Shown: one piece after another, positions 46,720 to 56,377 of the stretch | Position numbering within the stretch: the first letter of the stretch is position 1 | Layout of the letters: every line of letters begins with the position of its first letter | Assembly (NCBI RefSeq): GCF_009831765.1 | Contig: NZ_WSSB01000004.1 | Location: 1 to 64,000, forward strand | Direction: 5' to 3' | DNA from: Craterilacuibacter sinensis | GTDB taxonomy: Bacteria > Pseudomonadota > Gammaproteobacteria > Burkholderiales > Chromobacteriaceae | DNA length: 64,000 bases | Program-made: the position numbers and the translations under genes | The notes under the pieces: generated by a model | Database searches by the model: none | Told to the model about the DNA's origin: nothing | The model's input: the letters and a program-made list of their open reading frames with translations, nothing else

Positions 46720-48099
46720 ATGCAAGAGCAACACGCCTGGTCCGGCCGCTTCTCCGAGCCGGTCTCCGAACTGGTCAAAAAATATACTGCATCCGTCAAT
46801 TTCGATCTGCGCCTGGCTGAATTCGATATCGAAGGCTCGCTGGCGCACGCCACCATGCTGCACAAGGCCGGTGTATTGTCGGATGCCGATCTCGCTGCCA
46901 TCCGTCGCGGCATGGCGGACATCCTGAGCGAGATCCGCGCCGGCGAGTTTGACTGGCGCGTGGATCTGGAAGACGTGCATATGAATATCGAGCGTCGCCT
47001 GACCGACAAGATAGGCGATGCCGGCAAGCGTCTGCATACCGGGCGTAGCCGTAATGATCAGGTTGCCACCGATATCCGCCTGTGGCTGCGTGCCCAGATC
47101 GATGCCATCGTGCCGCTGATCGGCGAGCTGAAAACCAGCCTGCTGGATCTGGCAGATGAGCATGCCGACACGGTGATGCCGGGCTTTACCCATCTGCAGG
47201 TGGCGCAGCCGGTAACCTTTGGCCACCATATGCTGGCCTATGTCGAGATGTTGTCGCGCGACGCCGAGCGCATGGGCGACTGCCGCCGCCGCGTCAACCG
47301 CCTGCCTTTGGGCGCGGCGGCACTGGCCGGCACCACCTTCCCGATCGACCGCCATTACACCGCCGAATTGCTGGGGTTTGACGATGTGTGCCACAACTCG
47401 CTGGATGCGGTGTCCGATCGCGACTTTGCCATCGAGTTCACCGCGGCCGCATCCTTGGTGATGGTGCATCTGTCGCGCCTGTCCGAAGAGCTGATTTTGT
47501 GGATGAGCCCGCGCGTCGGCTTTATCGACATCGCTGATCGCTTCTGTACCGGCTCCTCCATCATGCCGCAGAAGAAGAACCCGGATGTGCCTGAACTGGT
47601 GCGCGGCAAATCGGGGCGCGTGGTTGGCCACCTGATGGCGCTGATCACGCTGATGAAGGCGCAGCCGCTGGCCTACAACAAGGACAATCAGGAAGACAAG
47701 GAGCCCTTGTTTGATACGGTTGATACCCTGATCGACACCTTGCGCATCTACGCCGACATGATGCGCGGCATCACGGTCAAGCCCGAGGCAATGCGCGCCG
47801 CCGTGCTGCAGGGCTTCGCCACCGCCACCGATCTGGCCGATTATCTGGTGAAAAAGGGTCTGCCGTTCCGCGACAGCCATGAAGTGGTGGCCCTGGCGGT
47901 GCGTCATGCCGAAGGGCAGGGCGTGGATCTGGCCGATCTGTCGCTCTCGGTGCTGCAGGGCTTTAGTGCGCTGATCGCGGAAGATGTGTATGTGGTGCTG
48001 ACGCCGGAAGGCAGCCTGGCCCAGCGTGATCATGTTGGCGGTACCGCACCGGCACAAGTGCGTGCCGCGATTGCCCGTCACCGTCAGTTACTAGGCTGA
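46720..48099 (+). CDS. argH: argininosuccinate lyase
   Basis: ArgH splits argininosuccinate to arginine and fumarate, the last step of arginine synthesis. The 459-aa enzyme has WSGRFSE at the start, EDVHMNIE (about 87), [13 protein letters not shown] (about 107) and the fumarase/lyase signature [12 protein letters not shown] (about 278). ATG at 46720 has AGGAAA upstream; longer in-frame starts have no homology. It stands alone after a terminator. Confidence 0.97.
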   Translation: MQEQHAWSGRFSEPVSELVKKYTASVNFDLRLAEFDIEGSLAHATMLHKAGVLSDADLAAIRRGMADILSEIRAGEFDWRVDLEDVHMNIERRLTDKIGDAGKRLHTGRSRNDQVATDIRLWLRAQIDAIVPLIGELKTSLLDLADEHADTVMPGFTHLQVAQPVTFGHHMLAYVEMLSRDAERMGDCRRRVNRLPLGAAALAGTTFPIDRHYTAELLGFDDVCHNSLDAVSDRDFAIEFTAAASLVMVHLSRLSEELILWMSPRVGFIDIADRFCTGSSIMPQKKNPDVPELVRGKSGRVVGHLMALITLMKAQPLAYNKDNQEDKEPLFDTVDTLIDTLRIYADMMRGITVKPEAMRAAVLQGFATATDLADYLVKKGLPFRDSHEVVALAVRHAEGQGVDLADLSLSVLQGFSALIAEDVYVVLTPEGSLAQRDHVGGTAPAQVRAAIARHRQLLG

Positions 48100-48113
48100 T
48101 AGCCTTGCCGGAG

Positions 48114-48141
48114 CCGCCCTGCTTGGTATCAGGCAGGGCGG
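48114..48141 (+). terminator. inverted repeat after argH
   Basis: CCGCCCTGC pairs with GCAGGGCGG over a 10-base loop, 14 bases after the argH stop. No T run is seen. Confidence 0.45.
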
Positions 48142-48265
48142 TAACCCGGTATTTCCTGCCCCAACTCTTTAGTTGTAAAAAAGTCACTGCTATCTGATTT
48201 TGGTGGCGCTATGGACTGCTAACACCCATAGTAGCAAGATTGCGTTTTTTGCTCGCCATGACGTC

Positions 48266-49804
48266 ATGACCCCTCTGAATGATCCCCGTGTCGCATCGCG
48301 ACCGCGCCGCCTGCTGCTGGTGTTGCTGGTCGTATTGCTGCCGGCCTTGCTGGGTTGGGGCATTACGCTGGTGAGCATTTATCTATCGATGCAGTCGCGG
48401 CTGGAGGGTGTGGTTGGCGGGGCGCACGACGCCGTGACGCTGGTGTTCAAGAGTGCCGACGCCACGGCCAGTGAGGCGCTGTTGCTGGTTGGGCAGCCTT
48501 GCCAGGGCAAGACTTTGCGCTTGCTACGCGAGCTGACCACGCGGGCGCTGTATGTACGTACTGTCAACCTAGGCTCCGGCGAACATTACTATTGCTCGTC
48601 CTTGTACGGGGCCCTCAGCAAGGAGACCGAGCTGTCCGGTTATGCCGGCGGGCGCACCAAGCTGCGTCTGGGCAGTCAGCTGACGCCGGGCGGTGGGGTA
48701 CTGGCCTATCGGGCGCTGGCTGCGGATGGCTCGTTTGCGGTGGTAGGCATCTCAGGTGGTCATTTGCGTACCGCCTTGCGCCAAGGGGGGCTGTCCGATG
48801 GCATGTCGCTACAGATAGGCGACAAGTGGATGGATAGCGAGGGTGGCGTGCATTCAGGCACGCCACCCCGCAGCCTGTTGCTGGAGACTCGCCGCCAGCA
48901 TGCCATCTATCCGTTCACTATCGTGGCGGCGGTATATTGGCCGGCATTTCTGGCCGAGAGCAGGGTCAGCTACCAGCCCATGCTGATCCTGCTGTTATTG
49001 CTCGGCAGCTGGGCCGGGTGGTTCTATTACCAGTGGTTGCAGCAGCCGCGTCCGGCCTCCGAGGTGATTGCCGCCGCGGCTGAGCGGCAGGAATTCATCC
49101 CTTTCTTGCAACCGCTGTTTGATGCCAGGAGCGGGCGCCTGATGGGCGCCGAAGTGCTGCTGCGCTGGCAGCATCCGCGCGATGGCCTGCTGTCGCCATT
49201 TGCCTTTATCGAGGCCGTCGAAAAAAGCGGGCAGATGGGGCGGATTACGCGCCAGCTGATGCAGGACGTGACCACCGCCCTGGCGCCACAGGCTGCGCGT
49301 CTGCCTGACGGCTTTCATCTGGCTTTCAATCTGGATGCCGGGCAGCTGGATGACCCGTGCCTGCTGGATGATTGCCGTCGTTTGATGGCGGCATTTCCGG
49401 CGGACAAGCTGGTGTTGACGCTGGAGCTGACCGAACGCGAAGCTTTTGGCAGCGACGGCCATTTCGAGGTTTTTAGCGCCCTGCAGGCACAGGGCATCCA
49501 GCTGGCCATCGATGACTTCGGTACCGGCCAGAGCAGCCTTGCCTATCTGCACCAGCTCGCCATCGACACGCTGAAGATAGATCGTGCTTTTGTCGACGCG
49601 ATCGGTCGCGATTCGCTGGGCAAGGTGGTGCTCGATGCCATCATCGCGCTGGGGAAGCAGCTGAACCTCAAGCTGGTGGCCGAAGGCGTGGAAACCGAGG
49701 CACAGCGCGACTATCTGGTGGCCGCCGGTGTCGATTTTCTGCAAGGCTATCTGCTGGCCCGGCCCATGCCGCTGGCCGGTTTTATCGCGCAACTACCCGA
49801 ATAG
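48266..49804 (+). CDS. CSS-motif EAL cyclic-di-GMP phosphodiesterase (PdeC/YjcC type)
   Basis: A 512-aa membrane protein. Two membrane segments (about 15-38 and 235-255 after the chosen start) bracket a periplasmic CSS-type domain with QPCQGKTLRLLRE and YYCSSLYG, whose cysteines form the redox-sensing pair in PdeC-like enzymes. The cytoplasmic EAL domain (about 270-510) has EVLLRWQHP, AFNLDAGQL, ELTEREA, DDFGTGQSSL, LKIDRAFVD and EGVETE, so it should be active. ATG at 48266 is preferred; GTG at 48200 would add 22 residues. Ribosome sites are weak for both. It converges on glpK with 16 bp between stops. Confidence 0.9.
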   Translation: MTPLNDPRVASRPRRLLLVLLVVLLPALLGWGITLVSIYLSMQSRLEGVVGGAHDAVTLVFKSADATASEALLLVGQPCQGKTLRLLRELTTRALYVRTVNLGSGEHYYCSSLYGALSKETELSGYAGGRTKLRLGSQLTPGGGVLAYRALAADGSFAVVGISGGHLRTALRQGGLSDGMSLQIGDKWMDSEGGVHSGTPPRSLLLETRRQHAIYPFTIVAAVYWPAFLAESRVSYQPMLILLLLLGSWAGWFYYQWLQQPRPASEVIAAAAERQEFIPFLQPLFDARSGRLMGAEVLLRWQHPRDGLLSPFAFIEAVEKSGQMGRITRQLMQDVTTALAPQAARLPDGFHLAFNLDAGQLDDPCLLDDCRRLMAAFPADKLVLTLELTEREAFGSDGHFEVFSALQAQGIQLAIDDFGTGQSSLAYLHQLAIDTLKIDRAFVDAIGRDSLGKVVLDAIIALGKQLNLKLVAEGVETEAQRDYLVAAGVDFLQGYLLARPMPLAGFIAQLPE

Positions 49805-49820
49805 GCCATAACCCATCTAT

Positions 49821-51299
49821 TTATCGGCTCAAGGTTCTGCCTACCGCCTCGTTCCAGCCGCCGTAGAGCTGTTCGCGCCGCTTGTCGTCCATGCCCGGGG
49901 TGAAGCGTGCCTCCAGCTGCCAGTGGCCGGACAGCTCGTCCAGCGAGCCGAATACCCCGGCGCCCAAGCCCGCCAGATAGGCGGCGCCCAGTGCCGTAGT
50001 CTCGGTCACCTGCGGGCGCTCGACCGTTACGTCCAGCATGTCGGCCAGAAACTGCATCATCCAGTCATTGCCGACCATGCCGCCATCCACCCTCAGTGCC
50101 GAGGGCGCACATACGCCATCGGCTTGCATCGCCGCCATCAGGTCACGGGTCTGGTAGCACACTGACTCCAGCGCCGCACGCACGATATGGGCAATGCCCG
50201 AGTCGCGGGTCAGGCCGATGATGGCGCCGCGTGCCAGCGGGTCCCAATAGGGGGCACCCAGGCCGGTAAAGGCCGGTACCAGATAAACACCGCCGGTGCT
50301 TTCCACCTGGCGCGCCAGCGCTTCGGCCTCTCCGGCGTGGTCGATCAGCCTGACCGCATCCCTGAGCCACTGCACTGCCGCACCGGCGATAAAGATGCTG
50401 CCTTCCAGTGCATAGGTGGTTTGGCCCTGCAGGCGGTAACACACGGTAGACAGCAGGCGGTGGCTGGATGCGACCACTGTGGCGCCGGTGTTCTGCACCA
50501 TGAAGCAGCCGGTACCGTAGGTGGACTTGATCATGCCCGGCGCGAAGCAGGCCTGGCCCACTGTCGCTGCCTGCTGGTCGCCGGCCATGCCGGTAATGGG
50601 GATGGGGGCACCGAACAGACGCGTGATGCCGAACTCGGCGGCATTGTCGCGCACCTCGGGCAAGAGCGAAGCCGGAATGCCGAACAGCGCCAGCAAATCG
50701 GCGTCCCATTGCTGGGTATGGATATTGAACAGCAAGGTGCGCGCGGCATTGGTCGCGTCGGTGGCGTGCACCCGCCCTTCGGTCAGCCGCCACAGCAAAA
50801 AGCTGTCTATGGTGCCAAAGGCCAGTTCACCGCGCTCTGCGCGCTCGCGCACGCCGGGTACGGTATCCAGCAGCCAGCGTATCTTGCTGGCAGAGAAATA
50901 GGGGTCGAGTACCAGCCCGGTACGCGCGGCCACCAGTGCACTATTGTCCGCTGTGGCCAGCATCTCGCATAAGGCGGCTGTGCGCCTGTCCTGCCACACA
51001 ATCGCGTGGTACACCGGCTTGCCGGTGGCCCTGTCCCACAGTACGGTGGTTTCACGCTGGTTGGCGATGCCGATGCCGGCAATAGGCTCGGTGCTCGCAC
51101 CGGGTGTGGCCAGCGCCTGGCGGCATAGCATCAGGGTATGGTTCCAGATCACCTCGGGGTCGTGCTCGACCCAGCCCGGCGCCGGGAAAATCTGTGGCAG
51201 CTCGGTCTGGGCGCGGGCAAGTACTGTACCTTGGTGGTCGAACAGCATGGCGCGGGTGCTGGTCGTTCCCTGATCAATGACAAGCAGACGTGGCGGCAT
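49821..51299 (-). CDS. glpK: glycerol kinase
   Basis: GlpK phosphorylates glycerol to sn-glycerol 3-phosphate. The 492-aa length is typical. FGGY-kinase motifs are [16 protein letters not shown] (about 8-23), [17 protein letters not shown] (about 77), and the C-terminal signature [20 protein letters not shown] in part, plus [21 protein letters not shown] in part (about 405). It is divergent from glpR, with a GlpR-like operator in the gap. glpF and glpD are not adjacent. Confidence 0.96.
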   Translation of the reverse strand: MPPRLLVIDQGTTSTRAMLFDHQGTVLARAQTELPQIFPAPGWVEHDPEVIWNHTLMLCRQALATPGASTEPIAGIGIANQRETTVLWDRATGKPVYHAIVWQDRRTAALCEMLATADNSALVAARTGLVLDPYFSASKIRWLLDTVPGVRERAERGELAFGTIDSFLLWRLTEGRVHATDATNAARTLLFNIHTQQWDADLLALFGIPASLLPEVRDNAAEFGITRLFGAPIPITGMAGDQQAATVGQACFAPGMIKSTYGTGCFMVQNTGATVVASSHRLLSTVCYRLQGQTTYALEGSIFIAGAAVQWLRDAVRLIDHAGEAEALARQVESTGGVYLVPAFTGLGAPYWDPLARGAIIGLTRDSGIAHIVRAALESVCYQTRDLMAAMQADGVCAPSALRVDGGMVGNDWMMQFLADMLDVTVERPQVTETTALGAAYLAGLGAGVFGSLDELSGHWQLEARFTPGMDDKRREQLYGGWNEAVGRTLSR

Positions 51300-51372
51300 T
51301 GTGGTTTCCTTGGCAATTTTGGCCGGCTGAATTTGCGCAAAACGGCCTGTTTATGTTAAAGACTGGTGCTTG

Positions 51373-51392
51373 TATTTTCGTTTCCGAACCAT
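51373..51392 (+). promoter_or_regulatory. GlpR-type operator
   Basis: TTCG-TTTC-CGAA (51377-51388) matches the inner palindrome of the E. coli GlpR site (TTCG-4 bp-CGAA), with extra T/A on the flanks (TATTTTCGTTTCCGAACCAT). It ends a few bases before the glpR ATG, so it could give autoregulation and also control divergent glpK. Confidence 0.6.
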
Positions 51393-51393
51393 C

Positions 51394-52161
51394 ATGAGCC
51401 GATCACCCCGTCACGACAAAATCCTGCAACTGGTACGCGAAAGCGGTTTTATGCCAATCGAAGAGCTGGCACGTCTGCTGGATGTGACGCCGCAAACGAT
51501 ACGCCGCGACATCAACCAGCTATGCGAAGCCAATCTGTTGCGCCGTTATCACGGCGGCGCCGCGCTGGGCAATAGCGTCGAGAATGAAGACTATTTCGCG
51601 CGCAAGGGCAAGCTGCAAAGCGAAAAAGCCCATATCGCCGGCCTGTTGGCCGAAAGCATTCCCGACCATGCTTCGCTCTTTATGAGCATAGGCACAACCA
51701 TGGAGGCGATTGCCCAGGCGCTGACGCTGAGCCATAAGGGCTTGCGCGTGATCACCAACAACATCCACGTCGCGTCCATTATGTCGGCCAACCCCGATTT
51801 TACCGTGCTGATCACCTCTGGTGTGGTGCGTGCGTCCGATGGCGGCATCACCGGCGTCGCGACCATGGACTTCATCAACCAGTTTAAGGTCGATTATGCG
51901 GTGATTGGTGCTGCCGGTATCGAGACCGACGGTTCGCTGCTGGATTTTGATTATCGCGAAGTGCGCGTGGCGCAGGCGATGATGGCCAATGCGCGCCATC
52001 TGTTCCTCGCTGTCGATCACAGCAAATTCGGCCGCAATGCCTTGGTACGTATGGGGCATATCAGCGACTTCCATACTGTCTTTACCGATGCAGCACCGCC
52101 GGCGGCGCTGGGCAAGCTGATGCAGGAACATAACGTCGAGCTGCAACTGGCCGAAGCGTGA
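51394..52161 (+). CDS. glpR: DeoR-family glycerol-3-phosphate regulon repressor
   Basis: The 255-aa regulator has an N-terminal DeoR helix-turn-helix (IEELARLLDVTPQTIRRDINQL in part, about 20-40) followed by RRYHGGA, and a C-terminal sugar-phosphate sensor domain with SIGTTMEAIAQAL, VITNNIHVA and VDHSKFGRNALV. Position divergent from glpK and the operator just upstream support GlpR. ATG at 51394 gives the usual start; an upstream in-frame start at 51370 would overlap the operator. Confidence 0.9.
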   Translation: MSRSPRHDKILQLVRESGFMPIEELARLLDVTPQTIRRDINQLCEANLLRRYHGGAALGNSVENEDYFARKGKLQSEKAHIAGLLAESIPDHASLFMSIGTTMEAIAQALTLSHKGLRVITNNIHVASIMSANPDFTVLITSGVVRASDGGITGVATMDFINQFKVDYAVIGAAGIETDGSLLDFDYREVRVAQAMMANARHLFLAVDHSKFGRNALVRMGHISDFHTVFTDAAPPAALGKLMQEHNVELQLAEA

Positions 52162-52171
52162 GGCGGGGGGC

Positions 52172-52250
52172 GGGGATTCGGGACTTGGGATCCGGGACTT
52201 GGGATCCGGGACTTGGGATCCGGGACTCGGCTCCCAAGTCCCGAATCCCC
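52172..52250. repeat. 14-bp tandem repeat inside a 19-bp perfect inverted repeat
   Basis: CGGGACTTGGGATC occurs three times in perfect tandem (52179-52220) with a fourth, diverged copy. The flanks GGGGATTCGGGACTTGGGA (52172-52190) and TCCCAAGTCCCGAATCCCC (52232-52250) are exact inverted complements, so the whole can form one long hairpin. It may end the glpR transcript and block read-through into the exonuclease gene. Confidence 0.85.
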
Positions 52251-52333
52251 CATTCCCCACCCACTCTCGCGCCTGCTGTTATAATCCCGCCTCTTTATCC
52301 TGAGTGACGGGCGTCTCGCCCCCTGTGCCTGAT

Positions 52334-54211
52334 ATGAACGTTTTTTACGAAGAAAGCGGCAGCTTCAAGACGGGCAGCGTGGTGTCCAAGACTGACGCCA
52401 GCCTGCAGGTCGATACCCAGCATGGCAAGCGCGTCAAGCTCAAGCAGGCCAATGTCTTGCTCGAATTTACCAGCCCGCTGGCCAGCTTCCTGGATGAGGC
52501 GCATGTACTGGCCGCCGAGCTGGAGCTGGACTTTCTGTGGGAAGTGGCCGGTAGCGAAGAATTCGATTTTGACGCACTCGCCGTCGAATACTGGGGCGCC
52601 AAGCCGACCCCGCTGCAACTGGCCGCCACGGTGATGACGCTGGCTAGCGCGCCGATGTATTTCTACAAGAAGGGCAAGGGCCGCTTCAAGGCTGCACCGG
52701 AAGAGGCGCTCAAGGCTGCGCTCGCCGGCATCGAAAAGAAAAAGCGTGAACAGGCGCAGATTGATGCCTGGGTGGAAGAGCTCAAGGCCAAACAGCTCCC
52801 CGATGCCATCCGCTCGCCGTTGATGAGTCTGTTGTGGCGCCCGGACAAGAATACCCTGGAATACAAGGCCTTCGATGCCGCCAGCAAGGCCACGGGTCTG
52901 GCTCCGGTCAAGCTCGCGCGTGAAGTGGGCGGCATTCCGTCGGTGCCGGCCTATCTGATGGCCGGTTTCGAGATGGAGTGCTTTCCCAAGGGCACCGGCT
53001 TTGGCAAATATGCACCGGCCACCGCGCCGACGGATCTGCCGGCCGCCGGTGTCGCGGCTTTTTCGATTGATGACGCCGCCACCACCGAAATCGATGATGC
53101 GCTGTCGGTGACTGATCTGGCCAACGGCAACAAGCGGGTCGGCATCCATATCGCCGCGCCGACGCTGGGGGTGGAGCCGGGTTCCGACATCGAGAAGCTG
53201 GTGTTCGCGCGCCTGTCTACCGTCTACTTCCCCGGCGACAAGATCACCATGCTGCCGGACGATGTGGTCAGCGCCTTTACCCTGGACGAAGGCAAGCCGT
53301 GTCCGGCGCTCAGCCTGTATGTGGAGGTGACGCCCGAGTTCGAGATTGTCGGCTACGAGAACCGCATCGAGAACGTCGAGATTGCCGCCAACCTGCGTCA
53401 CCACACGCTGGAACCCTTGTTCAACGAAGACACCATCGCTACCGACCCCGGTGTCGATTACCCGTTCAAGCGCGAGCTTTTGTGGCTGCATGATTTTGCC
53501 GTGGCACGCGAGAAATTCCGTGGCAAGTATGATCCGACCCGCCCGCAAGGCGTCGATTACAACTTCGCCGTGAATGAAGGCAAAGTCAGTATCACCTTGC
53601 GCAAGCGCGGCTCGCCTATCGACAAGCTGGTGTCGGAAATGATGATTCTGGCCAACTGCGAATGGGGCCGCCAGCTGGGCGAAGCCGGCGTGCCGGGTAT
53701 GTACCGCGCGCAAAGCATGGGCAAGGTTCGCATGACGACCCGTCCCGAGCCGCATGTCGGTCTGGGTGTGCCGCAATACGCCTGGTCGACATCGCCATTG
53801 CGCCGCGCTGCCGACTGGGTCAACCAGCGCCAGATCGTGTCCCTGATCCGTGGCGAGAAGCCGGAGTTTGCCCAGGGCGACGCCATGATGTTCGCGCTGC
53901 TGCGCGACTTTGATGCGACCTACTCTTCCTATCTGGGCTTCCAGGACAAGATGGAGCACTACTGGTGCTTGCGCTGGTTCGGTCAGGAAGGCGTGAGCGA
54001 GATCACCGCCACCCATATCAAGGAAGATCTGGTACGCATCGACGGCCTGCCCATGCGCACGCGCATTCCGGGCCTGCCCGAGCTGAACCGTGGTGACCAG
54101 ATCCGCCTGCAGGTGATACGCATCGATGAGCTGCTGCTGGAAATCGAATTCCGCTTTGTCGGCAAGGTCGGGCACATCGAGGCCGAACTGAGCGAAGAGG
54201 AAGAGGGCTGA
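52334..54211 (+). CDS. rnb: RNase II family 3'-5' exoribonuclease
   Basis: A 625-aa exonuclease of the RNB family. The catalytic metal-binding segment FSIDDAATTEIDDALSV (about 253-269) contains the four acidic residues, and the RNB domain runs to about residue 540 (GMYRAQSMGKVR, YAWSTSPLRRAADWVNQRQI in part). The N-terminus is shorter than in E. coli RNase II (644 aa) and lacks an obvious cold-shock pair; a C-terminal S1-like fold is weak. TATAAT at 52280-52285 is a likely -10. ATG at 52334 is chosen over 52304 by the MNVFYEESGSF start typical of the betaproteobacterial family. Confidence 0.88.
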   Translation: MNVFYEESGSFKTGSVVSKTDASLQVDTQHGKRVKLKQANVLLEFTSPLASFLDEAHVLAAELELDFLWEVAGSEEFDFDALAVEYWGAKPTPLQLAATVMTLASAPMYFYKKGKGRFKAAPEEALKAALAGIEKKKREQAQIDAWVEELKAKQLPDAIRSPLMSLLWRPDKNTLEYKAFDAASKATGLAPVKLAREVGGIPSVPAYLMAGFEMECFPKGTGFGKYAPATAPTDLPAAGVAAFSIDDAATTEIDDALSVTDLANGNKRVGIHIAAPTLGVEPGSDIEKLVFARLSTVYFPGDKITMLPDDVVSAFTLDEGKPCPALSLYVEVTPEFEIVGYENRIENVEIAANLRHHTLEPLFNEDTIATDPGVDYPFKRELLWLHDFAVAREKFRGKYDPTRPQGVDYNFAVNEGKVSITLRKRGSPIDKLVSEMMILANCEWGRQLGEAGVPGMYRAQSMGKVRMTTRPEPHVGLGVPQYAWSTSPLRRAADWVNQRQIVSLIRGEKPEFAQGDAMMFALLRDFDATYSSYLGFQDKMEHYWCLRWFGQEGVSEITATHIKEDLVRIDGLPMRTRIPGLPELNRGDQIRLQVIRIDELLLEIEFRFVGKVGHIEAELSEEEEG

Positions 54212-54229
54212 GCCTTAAAGCTGTGATAG

Positions 54230-54266
54230 AAAAACCCCGGCGCTGCGATGCAGCGTCGGGGTTTTT
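54230..54266 (+). terminator. intrinsic terminator after rnb
   Basis: AAAAACCCCGGCGCTG pairs with CAGCGTCGGGGTTTTT with one mismatch, ending in six T residues. Confidence 0.85.
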
Positions 54267-54320
54267 TATGGATACCGGCCAGCGTTTTGATGCTCAGCCG
54301 GGGTGAAGATCGCGTTTTTG

Positions 54321-56024
54321 CTAAGCGATTTCGGCTTCGGCCATTTCTTTTGCCTGCTGCTGTTTGGCGAGCTCTTCTTCACGCAATTCACGGCGCAGGA
54401 TCTTGCCGACGTTGGAGCGTGGCAAGTCCTGGCGGAACTCGATCTGGTGCGGCACCTTATAGGCCGTCAACCTTTCCCTGCAATAGCTGAGCAAGGCGGC
54501 CTCGTTCAGATTCGGATTGGTGCTGACTACAAACAGTTTAACGGCTTCGCCGGTACGCGCATCCGGCACACCAATACAGGCAACTTCCAGTATGTCTTCG
54601 TGCAGCGCAATGACATCTTCGATTTCGCTAGGAAACACATTAAAGCCGGACACGATAATCATGTCCTTCTTGCGATCCACCAGCTTGTATAGCCCGGTCT
54701 CGGTTTGGTAGGCGATGTCGCCGGTTGCCAGAAAACCGTCTTCCTGTATCACGCGCGCGGTTTCGGCCGCTCGTTTCCAGTAGCATTTCATGACCTGTGG
54801 CCCGCGCACGCATAGCTCGCCTGCTTGTCCGAAGGGCACAATATGACCTTCTTCATCACGCAATTCGATCTCGGTGCCCGGTATCGGCTGGCCTATGGTG
54901 CCGGTGTAATGCTTGTTCTGGATCGGGTTGGTGCAAACCAGTGGCGAGGTTTCGGTCAGGCCGTAGCCTTCGATCAGTGGCAGCCCCGTGACTTTCAGCC
55001 ATTTTTCCGCAACGGCCTGCTGGATAGCGGTGCCACCGCCAACACTCAGGCGCCAGCTGGAAAAGTTCAGCTTGGCAAAGTCGGGGTGATTGGCCAATGC
55101 ATTAAACAAGGTGTTGACGCCGGTGATGCAGTTGACCGGATAACGTCCCAGATCCTTGATCACGGCAGGGATGTCGCGCGGGTTGGTGATCAACAGCGAG
55201 GTGCCGGCCAGGCGCGTAATCAGCAGGCAGTTCATGGTCAGCGCGAGGATATGGTATAGCGGCAGGGGCGAGGCCATGATGATAGGGGAAATGTCGGTCA
55301 GCGCCGGCTCGACCACCATCGCGGCTTGCTCGAGGTTGGCCAGTACATTGCCGTGGGTCAGCACCGCCCCCTTGGAGAGCCCTGTTGTACCGCCAGTGTA
55401 TTGCAGCAGGGCGATATCTTCGCGGCGCAAGACCGGATCTTGCCAGGCTTTATTCTGGGCCTCTTTCAACGCAGCCTTGAGCTGGATGGAACCGGGCAGC
55501 CACCATGGCGGCACCATTTTTTTGAAGTGACGCAAAACGGCATTGACCAGTGCACCGCGCATCAGGCCCAGCAGGTCGCCAACCGAGGTCACCATCACGT
55601 GCTGTACCGGGACATTGCCCAGCACTTCTTGCAACACGCCGACAAAATTTTCCAGAATCAGAATGGCCGTCGCCCCCGAATCCTGTAGCTGGTGCTCCAG
55701 TTCGCGCGGGGTATAGAGCGGGTTGATATTGACGACAATCAGTCCGGCGCGTAGCGCACCATACAGCGCAACCGGGTACTGCAGCAGATTGGGCATCATC
55801 AGTGCAATGCGGTCACCCTTCTTCATTCTCAGGGCGCCGGTCAGATAGGCGGCAAAGGCGGCCGATAGCCGGTCGAGTTCTTTGTAACTCAGCTTGGCAC
55901 CCATATTGCAAAACGCATCCCGTTCCGGGTGGCGTTTGACGCTGTCTGCCAGCATCGCCCCCAGTGATGTGTGCGTCAAAGGACGTAAGGCTGGCGTCTG
56001 TGGTGCTGCGGCGTCCATGGTCAT
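54321..56024 (-). CDS. fadD: long-chain fatty acid-CoA ligase, FadD type (copy 1)
   Basis: The enzyme activates fatty acids to acyl-CoA via acyl-AMP, usually at the inner membrane. The 567-aa chain has the AMP-binding P-loop YTGGTTGLSKGAVLTHGN (about 213-230), EGYGLTETSPLVCTNP (about 355), the FACS-type motif GDIAYQTETGLYKLVDRKKDMI in part (about 435) and the C-terminal lysine in NVGKILRREL (about 545). GGGGAG lies 6 bases before the ATG at 56024. It is followed on the same strand, upstream, by a close paralogue. Confidence 0.94.
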   Translation of the reverse strand: MTMDAAAPQTPALRPLTHTSLGAMLADSVKRHPERDAFCNMGAKLSYKELDRLSAAFAAYLTGALRMKKGDRIALMMPNLLQYPVALYGALRAGLIVVNINPLYTPRELEHQLQDSGATAILILENFVGVLQEVLGNVPVQHVMVTSVGDLLGLMRGALVNAVLRHFKKMVPPWWLPGSIQLKAALKEAQNKAWQDPVLRREDIALLQYTGGTTGLSKGAVLTHGNVLANLEQAAMVVEPALTDISPIIMASPLPLYHILALTMNCLLITRLAGTSLLITNPRDIPAVIKDLGRYPVNCITGVNTLFNALANHPDFAKLNFSSWRLSVGGGTAIQQAVAEKWLKVTGLPLIEGYGLTETSPLVCTNPIQNKHYTGTIGQPIPGTEIELRDEEGHIVPFGQAGELCVRGPQVMKCYWKRAAETARVIQEDGFLATGDIAYQTETGLYKLVDRKKDMIIVSGFNVFPSEIEDVIALHEDILEVACIGVPDARTGEAVKLFVVSTNPNLNEAALLSYCRERLTAYKVPHQIEFRQDLPRSNVGKILRRELREEELAKQQQAKEMAEAEIA

Positions 56025-56377
56025 CTTGCTCTCCCCTCTATTTTTATTTTTTAGTAGCGATCATCTTCCCGTATTGAATAATGCACATATAAATATTACC
56101 CATAAAGAGTTTTTGCCTGACTTTAGTTGGGAAGACTATTCGTCTTTCGATATGTGGCGATAAAAACAACAGGCGGTGCTACCCGACTTGGCATGTCCCG
56201 TGCATTCAGTGGCTGCTACTTCATTTGCGGATGCTTGGATGCGTGCTACTGACGGGAAGATTGAATAACCTCAATGGCTTATTGAATTTTTCTGCTGCCG
56301 CATACGTTTAAAGCGCACTCAGGTAGTGCGCTTTTTCCCTGCCGGGGATGGCCATAATTTATTGCGATGCTGTGTTG
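56025..56377. other. intergenic region between the two fadD genes
   Basis: About 350 bases with no gene. It holds the copy 1 promoter (AT-rich part near 56040-56110) and, at its other end, the terminator at 56310-56336. I see no clear fatty-acid regulator site in it. Confidence 0.4.
56310..56336. terminator. intrinsic terminator between the fadD copies
   Basis: AAAGCGCACT pairs with AGTGCGCTTT over a short loop. T tracts follow on both strands, better on the plus strand. It lies 42 bases past the stop of fadD copy 2 and should separate the two transcripts. Confidence 0.65.

Noticed and set aside
45862-48081. A 739-codon open frame antisense to argH and the rhodanese gene
   Set aside because: It spans two confirmed genes on the other strand and shows no recognisable domain or ribosome site.
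52009-52264. Minus-strand frames rich in PSPGSQVPDPKS
   Set aside because: They are translations of the 14-bp tandem repeat and not proteins.
52295-54175. A 626-codon open frame antisense to the exoribonuclease gene
   Set aside because: Shadow of the third-codon GC bias of rnb; composition is His/Gln/Arg-rich with no motif.
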